Source of the DNA: DASRJX01 sp035649235
Lineage (GTDB): Bacteria > Acidobacteriota > Polarisedimenticolia > Gp22-AA2
Length of the DNA stretch: 9,016 nt
NCBI GenBank assembly: GCA_035649235.1
Contig: DASRJX010000218.1
Span: 1 to 9,016, forward strand
Reading direction: 5' to 3'
Positions 1 through 6,944 of this stretch are shown piece by piece. Position 1 is the first letter of the stretch, and each line of letters begins with the position of its first letter. Both the position numbers and the translations under genes were made by a program. The notes under the pieces were generated by a model. The model saw only the letters and a list, made by a program, of their open reading frames with translations, ran no database searches and was not told the DNA's origin.

Positions 1-60
1 GGCGGACAACAGGATTGCGAGCATGGCCATTGCGGCCGGTTTCGATGCGGCGTGGTCCAT
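1..60 (-). CDS. Exported protein, N-terminal fragment (runs off left edge)
   Basis: Only the first 20 codons lie in the window, reading leftwards from an ATG at 58-60. They translate to MDHAASKPAAMAMLAILLSA, with a lysine followed by an Ala/Leu/Ile-rich hydrophobic stretch, as in the start of a Sec signal peptide. A strong ribosome binding site (GGGGAGGG on the minus strand, plus positions 65-72) sits about 5 bases before the ATG, which is the main reason to call it a gene. It is divergent from the Ser/Thr kinase gene, with about 140 bp between their starts. The product cannot be identified from this much sequence; export to the envelope is inferred. Confidence 0.6.
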   Translation of the reverse strand, partial: MDHAASKPAAMAMLAILLSA

Positions 61-203
61 GTGACCCTCCCCAGGACAATCGAGCTCCCTGCTTTCCTTA
101 ACGCAATCGCCGGGGGACCTGCGACACGAGAAAATGCCCGACAGGCGTGGAGGCGGTTGACGCACCCGACCTCGTCGGGCGTAACATGCGGCTCCTATCG
201 CCG

Positions 204-2822
204 ATGACCCGTCTCCCGGACTCCGGACGCTGGGCCAGGATCGCCCCCATCCTCGAGCAGGCGCTCGATCTCGGACCGCGGGAGCGCGCAGCGCTCCTCG
301 ATCACGCCTGCGCGGGCGATCCGGCGCTGCGGGCTGAGATCGAGGCGCTCCTGAGGGCCGACGCCGAGGCGGGCTCCTTCCTCGACGCCCCGGTCGATCT
401 CTCCGGGCTGCCCGCAGCACCGGACGCGGCCGCCGCAGGGCCGGGGGCGGGCGCAGGCGTCGCGATGGCCGGCAGGACGATCGGCCCTTACCGGGTGGTG
501 CGCGAGATCGGCCGCGGCGGCATGGGCGTCGTGTACGAGGCGGAGCAGCAGCGGCCACGGCGCACCGTCGCCCTCAAGGTGATCCTGGGCGGGCGGCACG
601 TCGACCCGATCGCGGTGCGGATGTTCCAGCGCGAGAGCGACAGCCTGGCACGCCTCAAGCACCCCTCGATCGCCGCCGTGTACGAGTCAGGCTCGACCGA
701 GGACGGCGAGCACTACTTCGCCATGGAGCTGGTGCAGGGGCGCACCCTGAGCCGGTACCTCGAGGAGGAAGGCCCGCCCGAGACGCGGGAGGCGCTCCGC
801 CGCCGTCTGGCTCTGTTCCGGAAGATCGCCGCGGCAGTCGCCTACGCCCACCAGCGAGGGGTCATCCACCGCGACTTGAAGCCGTCGAACATCATCGTCC
901 AGCCGGAGCCGGAGCCGCGCACCGGCACGGGACCGGGATCGTCAGGGAGTCTCGACACCGCCGACGCCGCCCCCGACGTGAAGATCCTCGATTTCGGCCT
1001 GGCGCGCATCGCCGATCCGGACGCCGGCCCGGCGACGGCGGTCACGGCTCTCGGAAGCATCCGGGGAACATTGCCTTACATGAGCCCGGAGCAGGTCCGC
1101 GGCCGGCGGGACGAGATCGACGTCCGCACCGACGTCTACTCGCTCGGCGTCCTCCTGTATCGCATGCTCACCGGGGTCCTCCCCTACGACGTCGCGGGGG
1201 CCGACCTGCCGGCGGCCGCGCGAATCATCTGCGAGCAGGCGCCGCGCCCCCTGCGCGCCGCCGCGGGCGGGCGTCTCCGGTTCGATCACGACCTCGCGGT
1301 GATCGCCCGGAAGGCGCTCGAGAAAGATCCGGGGCACCGTTACCAGTCGGTGGCGGCCTTCGACGAGGACCTCGGGCGCTACGTCGTGGGGCAGCCGATC
1401 CTCGCCCGCCCTCCGAGCGCCGCCTACCAGTTCCGCCTGCTGGTCCTGCGGCACAAGGTCCCGTTCGCCGCCGCGGGGATCATCCTGATCCTGCTCGTCG
1501 GCTTCGCGGCGTTCGCAGCCGTTCAGGCCCGCCGCATCGCCGACGAGCGCGACCGCGCCAACCGCGAGGCCACGACCGCCCGGCGCGTGTCGGACTTCAT
1601 GTCGGGCCTCTTCCAGATGTCCCACCCGAACGCGGCGAAAGGGCGCGAGATCAAGGTCAGAGACCTCCTGGACGAAGGGACGGCGAGAATCGAGAAGGAA
1701 CTGGCCGACGAGCCGGAGGTCCGCGCCCGCCTGATGCACACGATGGGATCGGCCTACCTGGGGCTGGGGTTCCATGCCGAGGCCGCCCGGCTGATCCAGG
1801 AGTCCTACGAGGCGCGGCGACGCCTCCTGGGCGAGGACAACCGCGAGACGCTCGACGCGATGGACGACCTCGCCCTGATCCGGATCCACCGGCGACAGTT
1901 CGCGGAGTCGGAAGCCCTCTACCAGCGCGAGTACGAGATCCGCAGGCGCGTCGACGGGGAGGACAGCCCGGCCACGCTCAACCCCCTCGAGGGGCTGGCC
2001 TGGTGTTATCGCGTCCAGGGGCGCTTCGCCGAGGAGCAGGCGATCCGGCTCCGGGTCCTCGAGGGGCGGCGCCGGGCGCTCGGGGACGACGACCGAGGCA
2101 CGCTCATGGCCATGAAGGCCCTGGCCGGCTCCTACTCGATCGCGGGCCGTCCCGCCGACGCCGAGCCGCTGCTGCGGCAGGCGCTCGCGGGGCTGCGCCG
2201 GCTCCTCGGCGAGGACCACCTGAGCACGCTCGGCGTCATGCTCGAGCTCGCCAACGTCTGCACGAAGGAGAAGCGCTATGCGGAGGCCGAAGCGCTGTTC
2301 CACGACGGGCTCGCGCGGATGCGCGCCGTCCTCGGGGAGGATCATCCGCTGACCCTGAACGCGACCAACGACTATGCGATGCTCTTCGAGGCGCAGGGGC
2401 GCCACGCCGAGGCGGAGTCGATCCTGCGCGACCTCCTCGCCCGGCGCCACCGCGTCGCCGGCGACGATAACCCGGAGACCGTGTCCGCCATGAGCAACCT
2501 GGCGAGAGTCGACGTGGCCTTGGGGCGCTACGCCGAGGCCGGAGCGCTGCAGCGCCAGGCGCTGGAGCGAAGCCGCCGTCTTCTCGGCGAGAAGGACTCG
2601 GACACCCTGGGAATCCTCTACGATCTGGGCTGCACGGCGGCGCTGCGCGGTGACCGGCGGGAGGCCCTGTCCTGGCTGGCGCAGGCGGTCGACAAGGGGT
2701 GGGCGCACGGGGACCGGATGGCGACCGACGCGGGCCTGAAATCGCTGCGCGGCGATCCGCGCTTCGAGGCGATCGTCGCGAAGGCCCGGGCGAACGAGGC
2801 GACGCCCGCGGGAGGTCGGTGA
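204..2822 (+). CDS. Membrane-anchored Ser/Thr protein kinase with C-terminal TPR domain
   Basis: Eukaryotic-type (Hanks) kinase of about 872 residues (numbering from the ATG at 204). A short N-terminal helical region with the 'GDPALRAEIEALL' pattern typical of acidobacterial kinases precedes the catalytic domain (about 100-400). Seen there: glycine loop GRGGMGVV (103-110), ATP lysine K125 in VALKV, helix-C glutamate E144, catalytic HRDLKPSN (222-229, base D224), DFG (263-265) and SPE (294-296). No key residue is missing. A Pro/Gly/Ser/Asp-rich insert (about 234-258) lies between the catalytic loop and DFG. One transmembrane helix (about 419-440) is followed by TPR-like repeats (about 506-832). 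With one helix, the kinase is expected in the cytoplasm and the TPR half outside the membrane. The reading frame is open from a GTG at 147, with another ATG at 186; none of the three starts has a good Shine-Dalgarno. I chose 204 because homologous N-termini begin shortly before the conserved Trp and codons upstream look atypical. The gene is tail-to-tail with the sigma-factor gene, suggesting a common signalling pathway. Confidence 0.96.
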   Translation: MTRLPDSGRWARIAPILEQALDLGPRERAALLDHACAGDPALRAEIEALLRADAEAGSFLDAPVDLSGLPAAPDAAAAGPGAGAGVAMAGRTIGPYRVVREIGRGGMGVVYEAEQQRPRRTVALKVILGGRHVDPIAVRMFQRESDSLARLKHPSIAAVYESGSTEDGEHYFAMELVQGRTLSRYLEEEGPPETREALRRRLALFRKIAAAVAYAHQRGVIHRDLKPSNIIVQPEPEPRTGTGPGSSGSLDTADAAPDVKILDFGLARIADPDAGPATAVTALGSIRGTLPYMSPEQVRGRRDEIDVRTDVYSLGVLLYRMLTGVLPYDVAGADLPAAARIICEQAPRPLRAAAGGRLRFDHDLAVIARKALEKDPGHRYQSVAAFDEDLGRYVVGQPILARPPSAAYQFRLLVLRHKVPFAAAGIILILLVGFAAFAAVQARRIADERDRANREATTARRVSDFMSGLFQMSHPNAAKGREIKVRDLLDEGTARIEKELADEPEVRARLMHTMGSAYLGLGFHAEAARLIQESYEARRRLLGEDNRETLDAMDDLALIRIHRRQFAESEALYQREYEIRRRVDGEDSPATLNPLEGLAWCYRVQGRFAEEQAIRLRVLEGRRRALGDDDRGTLMAMKALAGSYSIAGRPADAEPLLRQALAGLRRLLGEDHLSTLGVMLELANVCTKEKRYAEAEALFHDGLARMRAVLGEDHPLTLNATNDYAMLFEAQGRHAEAESILRDLLARRHRVAGDDNPETVSAMSNLARVDVALGRYAEAGALQRQALERSRRLLGEKDSDTLGILYDLGCTAALRGDRREALSWLAQAVDKGWAHGDRMATDAGLKSLRGDPRFEAIVAKARANEATPAGGR
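1818..2699 (+). repeat. Seven in-register 42-residue TPR-like repeats (126-bp period) in the kinase
   Basis: Within the kinase gene, a unit beginning (R/H)R-x-x-G-(E/D)-(D/K) and containing T-L/V then helix-forming residues recurs seven times. Examples are RRLLGED, RRVDGED, RRALGDD, RRLLGED, RAVLGED, HRVAGDD and RRLLGEK. Successive unit starts are exactly 42 residues apart with no insertion or deletion. The pattern (LGEDHPxTLxxxxxLAxxxxxxGRYAEAExLxxxAL) matches kinesin-light-chain-like TPRs (TPR_10/TPR_12 type). A diverged eighth unit precedes the array at about 1720-1817. These repeats normally make a superhelical peptide- or protein-binding surface. Confidence 0.92.
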
Positions 2823-2834
2823 CCGGGAGCCGCG

Positions 2835-3407
2835 TCAGGCGCCGTCGGTCGCCGAGAGAGCGCGGAACAGGAGGGCGCGCGCCATGCGCCAGTCGCGGTT
2901 GATGGTGCGCGGGTCGATCCCCAGCACCTCGGCGGTGTCCGCGATCGACAGCCCCGCGAAGAAGCGCAGCTCGACCATCTTGACCAGCCGCTCGTTGAGC
3001 GCGCCGAGCTGGGTCAGCGCCTCGTCGACGGCCAGGATTTCCTCGGTCCGGGCCGCGGCCCCGGCGTCGTTCTCGTCCAGCAGATCGGGGCGCACGGCTC
3101 CGCCGCGCTTGGCGGCCCCCCGGCGCCGCGCCCGGTCGACGACGATCTGCCTCATCGCCGTGGCGGCCACCGCGAAGAAGTGCGACCGGTCGCGCCATTC
3201 GGCCCGCGACTGGTCGACGAGCCTCAGGTACGCCTCGTGCACGAGTCCCGTCGTCTCGAGCGAGGCGCCCGGATCGCGGCCTGCCAGGCGTGCATGCGCC
3301 ATCGCCCTCAGCCGCTCGTAGACCAGCGGCATGAGCTGGTTGAGGGCCTCCCTGTCGCCGGCGCGGATGGCCAGCAGCTGCTCGGTGATCTCTCCCTGGG
3401 ACTCCAT
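2835..3407 (-). CDS. ECF-like sigma-70 family RNA polymerase sigma factor
   Basis: Predicted 190-residue alternative sigma factor of the ECF-like branch that is abundant in Acidobacteriota and Planctomycetota (TIGR02999-type). Region 2 covers about residues 10-100 and includes ETTGLVHEAYLRLV (51-64) and HFFAVAATAMRQIVVDRARRR (76-96, core and -10 contacts). Region 4 covers about 127-186 with a helix-turn-helix at LSIADTAEVLGIDPRTINRDW (153-173) that should read the -35 element. Length is normal for the family, and no extra regulatory domain or anti-sigma factor is visible nearby. The ATG at 3405-3407 has a GGAG about 8 bases upstream. The gene ends 12 bp from the kinase stop on the opposite strand. 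Kinases of this type are often encoded next to such sigma factors, and phosphorylation or kinase-linked control is a reasonable inference. Autoregulation is possible because an inverted repeat overlaps its likely -10. Confidence 0.96.
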   Translation of the reverse strand: MESQGEITEQLLAIRAGDREALNQLMPLVYERLRAMAHARLAGRDPGASLETTGLVHEAYLRLVDQSRAEWRDRSHFFAVAATAMRQIVVDRARRRGAAKRGGAVRPDLLDENDAGAAARTEEILAVDEALTQLGALNERLVKMVELRFFAGLSIADTAEVLGIDPRTINRDWRMARALLFRALSATDGA

Positions 3408-3432
3408 CTCGTCGCTCCGGGGCCCCGGCCCC

Positions 3433-3447
3433 GATTGATCCTCAATC
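3433..3447. promoter_or_regulatory. Perfect 6-3-6 inverted repeat in sigma-factor promoter
   Basis: GATTGA-TCC-TCAATC is an exact inverted repeat with a 3-base centre. It overlaps the proposed -10 of the sigma-factor gene and lies about 26 bp upstream of its ATG. A second, 12-bp palindrome (CCGGGGCCCCGG, 3417-3428) follows in the leader just before the ribosome binding site. Either could be an operator or could form a leader hairpin; which protein would bind is unknown. Confidence 0.4.
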
Positions 3448-3472
3448 TAGCCGCTTTCCACCTCCGTCACAA
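3444..3472 (-). promoter_or_regulatory. Candidate promoter of the sigma-factor gene
   Basis: On the minus strand TTGTGA (plus 3467-3472) and TAGATT (plus 3444-3449) are separated by 17 bases. Each matches 4 of 6 positions of the housekeeping TTGACA/TATAAT consensus. The start of transcription would fall about 30 bases before the ATG, leaving room for the GGAG ribosome binding site. Prediction by eye only. Confidence 0.4.
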
Positions 3473-3516
3473 GGGACAGGCCGGAAGCAGGCGACCGGGC
3501 CGTCCTCGCTGCGCCG

Positions 3517-3546
3517 TTGACGCGGGCCTCCTGCACCCTCTAGCAT
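3517..3546 (+). promoter_or_regulatory. Candidate promoter of the glycine-rich exported protein gene
   Basis: TTGACG (3517-3522, 5 of 6 to consensus) and TAGCAT (3541-3546, 4 of 6) are 18 bases apart. The predicted transcript start, near 3553, lies just before the AAGGAGGGG ribosome binding site at 3556-3564. This placement argues against translation from the in-frame ATG at 3545, which would sit inside the -10 element. Confidence 0.42.
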
Positions 3547-3568
3547 GACCCCGCGAAGGAGGGGTCCA

Positions 3569-4192
3569 ATGAAAGGCAGGCCGCGCACGCTCATCCGGCT
3601 CGCAGTCGCGCTTCTCTTGACCGCCGTAGCAGTCGCGCCGACCGCGGGCGCGGCGGCGGAGGGCGCCGCGGGCGAGGGCCCCGCTCCGGCGCGCAAGGTC
3701 CTGGTGGTTGCGAAGATCCAGCAGGACTCCAAGCGGAAGTACCTCGAGGGACAGGCCCGGGACGAGCTGAAGAAGAGGGGCGTCGAGGTGATCCTCGGCT
3801 CGGACGTCATGACCGAGGCCGATTTCGTCTCGGAGGACGCCGTAAGGAAGAAGGTCGAGAGCCTGGGCGTCGATGGGGTTCTCGGGTACGTCGTTCTCGG
3901 CGTGCAGGAATCCGTCAAGACCTCCTCCGCCACGCTCAGCGTCGGCGTCGGGGGCTACGGCGGCGGAGGGTTCGGCATGTTCGTCGGCGGCAGCGTGCCT
4001 CTAGGCGGAACGCAGACGATCGTCCGCAAGGTGCAGCTCCGCGCGCGGTTCTTCGCCCGTCCCTTTGCCGCCCCCGCGTGGGAGAAAATCTACAACAAGA
4101 AGCTCGAAGACGACACGACGTACCTCTCGCAGTACCTCGCGCACGACTCGGTCGGGGCGCTCAAGAAGAAAAAGCTCATCCCCGCCAAGTGA
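3569..4192 (+). CDS. Exported protein with glycine-rich segment, function unknown
   Basis: A 207-residue protein starting at the ATG at 3569, chosen over the in-frame ATG at 3545 because AAGGAGGGG (3556-3564) sits right before 3569. Residues 1-28 form a classic Sec signal peptide: basic MKGRPRTLIR, hydrophobic LAVALLLTAVAVA, and an Ala-X-Ala cleavage site near AGA. There is no cysteine anywhere, so it is not a lipoprotein. The mature part opens with a beta strand KVLVVAKI (43-50), then alternating charged helices (DELKKRGVEV, VRKKVESLGVDGVLGYVVLGV). A glycine-rich stretch (about 125-147) follows, then further strands (VRKVQLRARFFA) and a basic tail. The 'KVLVV...ELKxRGVE...GVDGVL' layout recalls bacterial envelope proteins that act on periplasmic assembly in an alpha/beta CsgG-like manner, but I do not recognise a definite family. 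It is divergent from the sigma-factor gene, which might control it. Confidence 0.85.
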   Translation: MKGRPRTLIRLAVALLLTAVAVAPTAGAAAEGAAGEGPAPARKVLVVAKIQQDSKRKYLEGQARDELKKRGVEVILGSDVMTEADFVSEDAVRKKVESLGVDGVLGYVVLGVQESVKTSSATLSVGVGGYGGGGFGMFVGGSVPLGGTQTIVRKVQLRARFFARPFAAPAWEKIYNKKLEDDTTYLSQYLAHDSVGALKKKKLIPAK

Positions 4193-4349
4193 GGGACCGG
4201 CGGTCACGCCTGCCCTCTCGCTCCGCGGCACAGGACGTCTCTAGGAGCGCCGAACGTCAGACCAGCCCGGCTGCCTCGGGAGACCTCGGCGCGAACTAGT
4301 CGCTCCCATCCATTCCCGGCACGGGATTCCGATCGCGCGGGACAGGCTC

Positions 4350-4622
4350 CTAGGGCTCCGGCTCCGGACCTGCCGGCGGCGGCACGACGTTCTTGCAGAA
4401 GCGGGAGCAAATCATGGCCGACGCGTCGGTCGCCTCCTGGCAGCAGGTCACGCATCGGCCGTGGTTTTTCTCCTGGAGACAATGCACCGGCACGTCGACC
4501 ACTGGCGACGGGGCGGCGCCGGACCCGGACGTTCCGGGCGGCTGGGCCGCTCCGCCGGTCACCACGCCGATGGCGGCGAGAAGGAGCAGACCGAGGATGG
4601 TTCGAGAGACCGTGGGGTTCAT
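4350..4622 (-). CDS. Small secreted six-cysteine protein
   Basis: A 90-residue protein with a strong ribosome binding site (TAAGGAGG on the minus strand, plus 4631-4638) about 8 bases before its ATG. Residues 1-26 are a Sec signal peptide (TILGLLLLAAIGVVTGGAA), with cleavage likely near GGAA|Q. A Pro/Gly/Ser-rich linker (27-41) follows, then a compact domain with six cysteines at 48, 57, 60, 61, 72 and 76 (C-x8-C-x2-CC-x10-C-x3-C). The C-terminus is Pro/Glu-rich. Six cysteines in an exported peptide suggest three disulfides or, less likely, a metal site. It lies 58 bp downstream of the M3 peptidase gene on the same strand, so co-transcription is plausible. No family is recognised. The export signal and start are well supported; the role is unknown. 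Confidence 0.78.
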   Translation of the reverse strand: MNPTVSRTILGLLLLAAIGVVTGGAAQPPGTSGSGAAPSPVVDVPVHCLQEKNHGRCVTCCQEATDASAMICSRFCKNVVPPPAGPEPEP

Positions 4623-4680
4623 TGTCGTTCCCTCCTTAGATTCGGGCGACGGGCGGCGCCAGGCTCGGGTCCGGACACGA

Positions 4681-6816
4681 TCAGCGGGCCGCCGGGAAGC
4701 CGCGGTCGCGCATCAGGGCCTCGATGCGCGCGTCACGGCCCCGGAAGGCACGGTACGCCTCCGCGGGATCGACGGCGTTGCGCACCGCGAACAGGTGATC
4801 GACGAGCTTCTTCGCGAGCGCCTTGTCGTAAAAGCCGCCGGGGGCCTCCTGGAACGCCTCCGCCGCGTCCGCGGTGAGGACGTCGGCCCACAGGTACCCG
4901 TAATATCCGGCGGCGTACCCTTCGCCCGAGAACACGTGCGTGAACTGGGTGCTGCGGTGCCGCATGACGATCTCCTCCGGCATCTTCAGCTCGGCGAGAG
5001 CGGCCTTCTCGAAGGCTCTGGGATCGAGGCCTGCCGGATCGATCATGTGGTACTTCATGTCGAGGAGCGCCGAGGCGAGGTACTCGGTCGTCTCGAACCC
5101 CTTGTTGAACGTGGCCGCCTTTCTTAGCTTGGCGACCAGCTCCTTCGGCATCGGCTTGCCGGTCTTGACGTGCACGAGGAAGCGGTCGACGACCTTGTCG
5201 GTCAGGAGCCAGTGCTCGAGGAGCTGGGACTGGAATTCGGTGTAGTCGCGCACGCCGCCGTTGAGCGTGGGATAGGCGACGCTCGACGACAGGTAGTGCA
5301 GGGCGTGGCCGAACTCGTGGAACAGGGTTTCCGCGTCGGTCCACGAGATGAGCACCGGCTCGCCGGCCGCTCCCTTGATGAAGTTGGAGTTGTTCGACCC
5401 GAGCACGGTCCGGGGGCCGTCGAACGTCTCGTGATCGCGATAGGTCGCGGCCCACGCGCCCGAGCGCTTGCCCGCGCGAGCGTACGGATCGAGATACCAC
5501 AAGCCGACCAGGCCGCCGCCGGTGCGGGACGTCACTTCCCACACCCTGACGTCCGGGTGGAAGACGGGGACCTTTCCCTCGGGGATGGGTTTGAAGGCGA
5601 AGCCGAACAGCTCGCCGGCCACGTAGAACATCGCCTCGCGCAGCCGCTCGAGCTGCAGGTACTGCTTCACCTCGTCGGAGTCCAGGTCGTAGCGCGCGTG
5701 GCGGACCTTCTCTGAGTAGTAACGATAGTCCCAGGCGGCGATCTTGATGCCGGCGCCCTCCTTGTCGGCGATCGCCTGCATGTCGGCCACTTCCTCCTTG
5801 ACCCTCGCGAGCGCTTTGGGCCAGACCGCCTGCATCAGGCCCAGGGCCCGATCCGGTGTCTTGGCCATCTTGTTCTCGAGCTGCCAGGTCGCGTAGTTCG
5901 GGTACCCGAGCAGGTGGGCCCGCTCGTGGCGCAGGCTCAGGATCTCGGCGATCACGGCGTTGTTGTCGTGCTCGTCGCCGTTGTCGCCGCGGGCGTAGTA
6001 GGTCCGCCAGACCTTCTCGCGCAGGCCGCGGTCGGTGGAGAAGGTCAGGAACGGATCCACCGAGGAGCGGGTGTTCGTGATGGCGAACTCCCCCTTCCGG
6101 CCCTTCTCCTCGGCGGCGGCAGCGGCCGACTTCACGAGGGACTCCGGCAATCCGCCGAGCTGATCCCTGGTCAGCCAGGTGACGAACCCTTCCTCGTCGG
6201 CGAGGACGTTGTTCGCGAAGCGGGTCTGCAGCTCGGCGAGCTTGCTGTTGATCGCGGCGTGCCGTTCCCGGGCCGCGCCGGTCAGCGCCGCGCCGTCGCG
6301 AGCGAACCGGTCGTAGGTCAGCACCACGAGGCGCTGCTCGTCCGGCCGCAGGCCGGCCTTGGCGCGGCCTTCGCTCACCGCCTTGATGCGCGCGAACAGG
6401 GGGGCGTTCTGCGTGATCTTCGAGCGGAACTCGGCCAGCCGCGGCGCCATCTCCGTCTGGACGGCGCGGAACTCCGGCGTCGACAGGTTCCCGCCCCAGA
6501 GGTTCCAGTAGACCAACACCCGGCTGATCCGCCGCCCGGCGCGCTCCATCGGCACGATGGTGTTGGCGAAGGTCGGCGGATCGGGGTTCGCGGCTATCGC
6601 TTCGAGCTCCTTCAGGTTCTCCGCCATCGCCGCCTCGAGCGCCGGCTTCAGATCTTCGAGACGCATCCGATCGAATGCCGGCACCCCTCCGTACGAGCCG
6701 CTCCAGTCGGCCAGGAGACCGTTGTCTTTCACCTGCGATCCCTCCGTGGCCGGCGCATGAGCGGCGCCGAACGCCGCAACGAGCCCGGCGAACGCCGGCA
6801 GCATGAATTTGAGCAT
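4681..6816 (-). CDS. Exported M3-family zinc oligopeptidase (Dcp/thimet-like)
   Basis: A 711-residue peptidase of MEROPS family M3, close in length to peptidyl-dipeptidase Dcp and oligopeptidase A. The zinc site is HEFGH (H500, E501, H504), with the third ligand most likely E527 in DYTEFQSQ; the H-to-E distance is 27, two residues shorter than the 29 in E. coli Dcp. The C-terminal motif GYAAGYYGYLW (about 633-643) is the conserved tyrosine-rich substrate-binding segment. Such enzymes cleave short peptides, either as dipeptidyl carboxypeptidases or endo-oligopeptidases. The chosen ATG (6814-6816) has GGAGG at plus 6826-6830, 9 bases upstream, and is followed directly by a signal peptide (MLKFMLPAFAGLVAAFGAAHA, cleavage after AHA, residue 21). 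The frame extends further upstream to an ATG at 6918, but that would add 34 residues with no ribosome binding site and bury the signal peptide. A periplasmic location is predicted; E. coli Dcp is cytoplasmic, so this is an exported variant. The likely job is degradation or recycling of peptides. Confidence 0.97.
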   Translation of the reverse strand: MLKFMLPAFAGLVAAFGAAHAPATEGSQVKDNGLLADWSGSYGGVPAFDRMRLEDLKPALEAAMAENLKELEAIAANPDPPTFANTIVPMERAGRRISRVLVYWNLWGGNLSTPEFRAVQTEMAPRLAEFRSKITQNAPLFARIKAVSEGRAKAGLRPDEQRLVVLTYDRFARDGAALTGAARERHAAINSKLAELQTRFANNVLADEEGFVTWLTRDQLGGLPESLVKSAAAAAEEKGRKGEFAITNTRSSVDPFLTFSTDRGLREKVWRTYYARGDNGDEHDNNAVIAEILSLRHERAHLLGYPNYATWQLENKMAKTPDRALGLMQAVWPKALARVKEEVADMQAIADKEGAGIKIAAWDYRYYSEKVRHARYDLDSDEVKQYLQLERLREAMFYVAGELFGFAFKPIPEGKVPVFHPDVRVWEVTSRTGGGLVGLWYLDPYARAGKRSGAWAATYRDHETFDGPRTVLGSNNSNFIKGAAGEPVLISWTDAETLFHEFGHALHYLSSSVAYPTLNGGVRDYTEFQSQLLEHWLLTDKVVDRFLVHVKTGKPMPKELVAKLRKAATFNKGFETTEYLASALLDMKYHMIDPAGLDPRAFEKAALAELKMPEEIVMRHRSTQFTHVFSGEGYAAGYYGYLWADVLTADAAEAFQEAPGGFYDKALAKKLVDHLFAVRNAVDPAEAYRAFRGRDARIEALMRDRGFPAAR

Positions 6817-6839
6817 CGTGAGGACCCTCCGAGGCGCCC

Positions 6840-6845
6840 ATTGTA
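6840..6845 (-). promoter_or_regulatory. Candidate -10 element for the M3 peptidase gene
   Basis: TACAAT on the minus strand matches 5 of 6 bases of TATAAT and lies 24 bases before the chosen ATG. This would place the transcript start near 6833, just before the GGAGG ribosome binding site. No convincing -35 is visible 16-18 bases further upstream, so confidence is low. Confidence 0.3.
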
Positions 6846-6944
6846 ATCGACGCGCGCCTCGCGGCCCGCAGGATTCGAGGCGTCCTGGTCCTTCCTCCAG
6901 CGGTGGTCTATCCTCCATCCACCCCTGATGATGAGGAGGCTACG

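Noticed and set aside
134..160. An ATG with a short 8-codon frame before the kinase (possible upstream ORF)
   Set aside because: No ribosome binding site, chance occurrence is likely, and the kinase start itself is uncertain, so no leader-peptide role can be supported.
942..2708. A 588-codon open frame on the minus strand opposite the kinase
   Set aside because: It mirrors the kinase codons in GC-rich DNA, where antisense stops are rare. Its translation is Arg/Gly/Val/Leu-rich without domains, and the kinase frame carries all family motifs.
2236..3198. A 320-codon minus-strand frame spanning the kinase end and the sigma gene
   Set aside because: Arg/Pro/Ser-rich shadow that crosses two real genes in the wrong phase.
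4314..4326. Small hairpin TCCCG-GCA-CGGGA in the 157-bp gap between convergent genes
   Set aside because: Stem of only five pairs, no T-run on either side; not enough for an intrinsic terminator.
4733..6841. A 702-codon minus-strand frame overlapping the M3 peptidase in another phase
   Set aside because: Arg- and Gly-rich frame-shift shadow of the peptidase, with no motif or ribosome binding site; the peptidase frame has the zinc site.
5914..6846. A 310-codon plus-strand frame opposite the peptidase
   Set aside because: Antisense shadow with low-complexity Val/Gly/Arg content and no supporting start signal.
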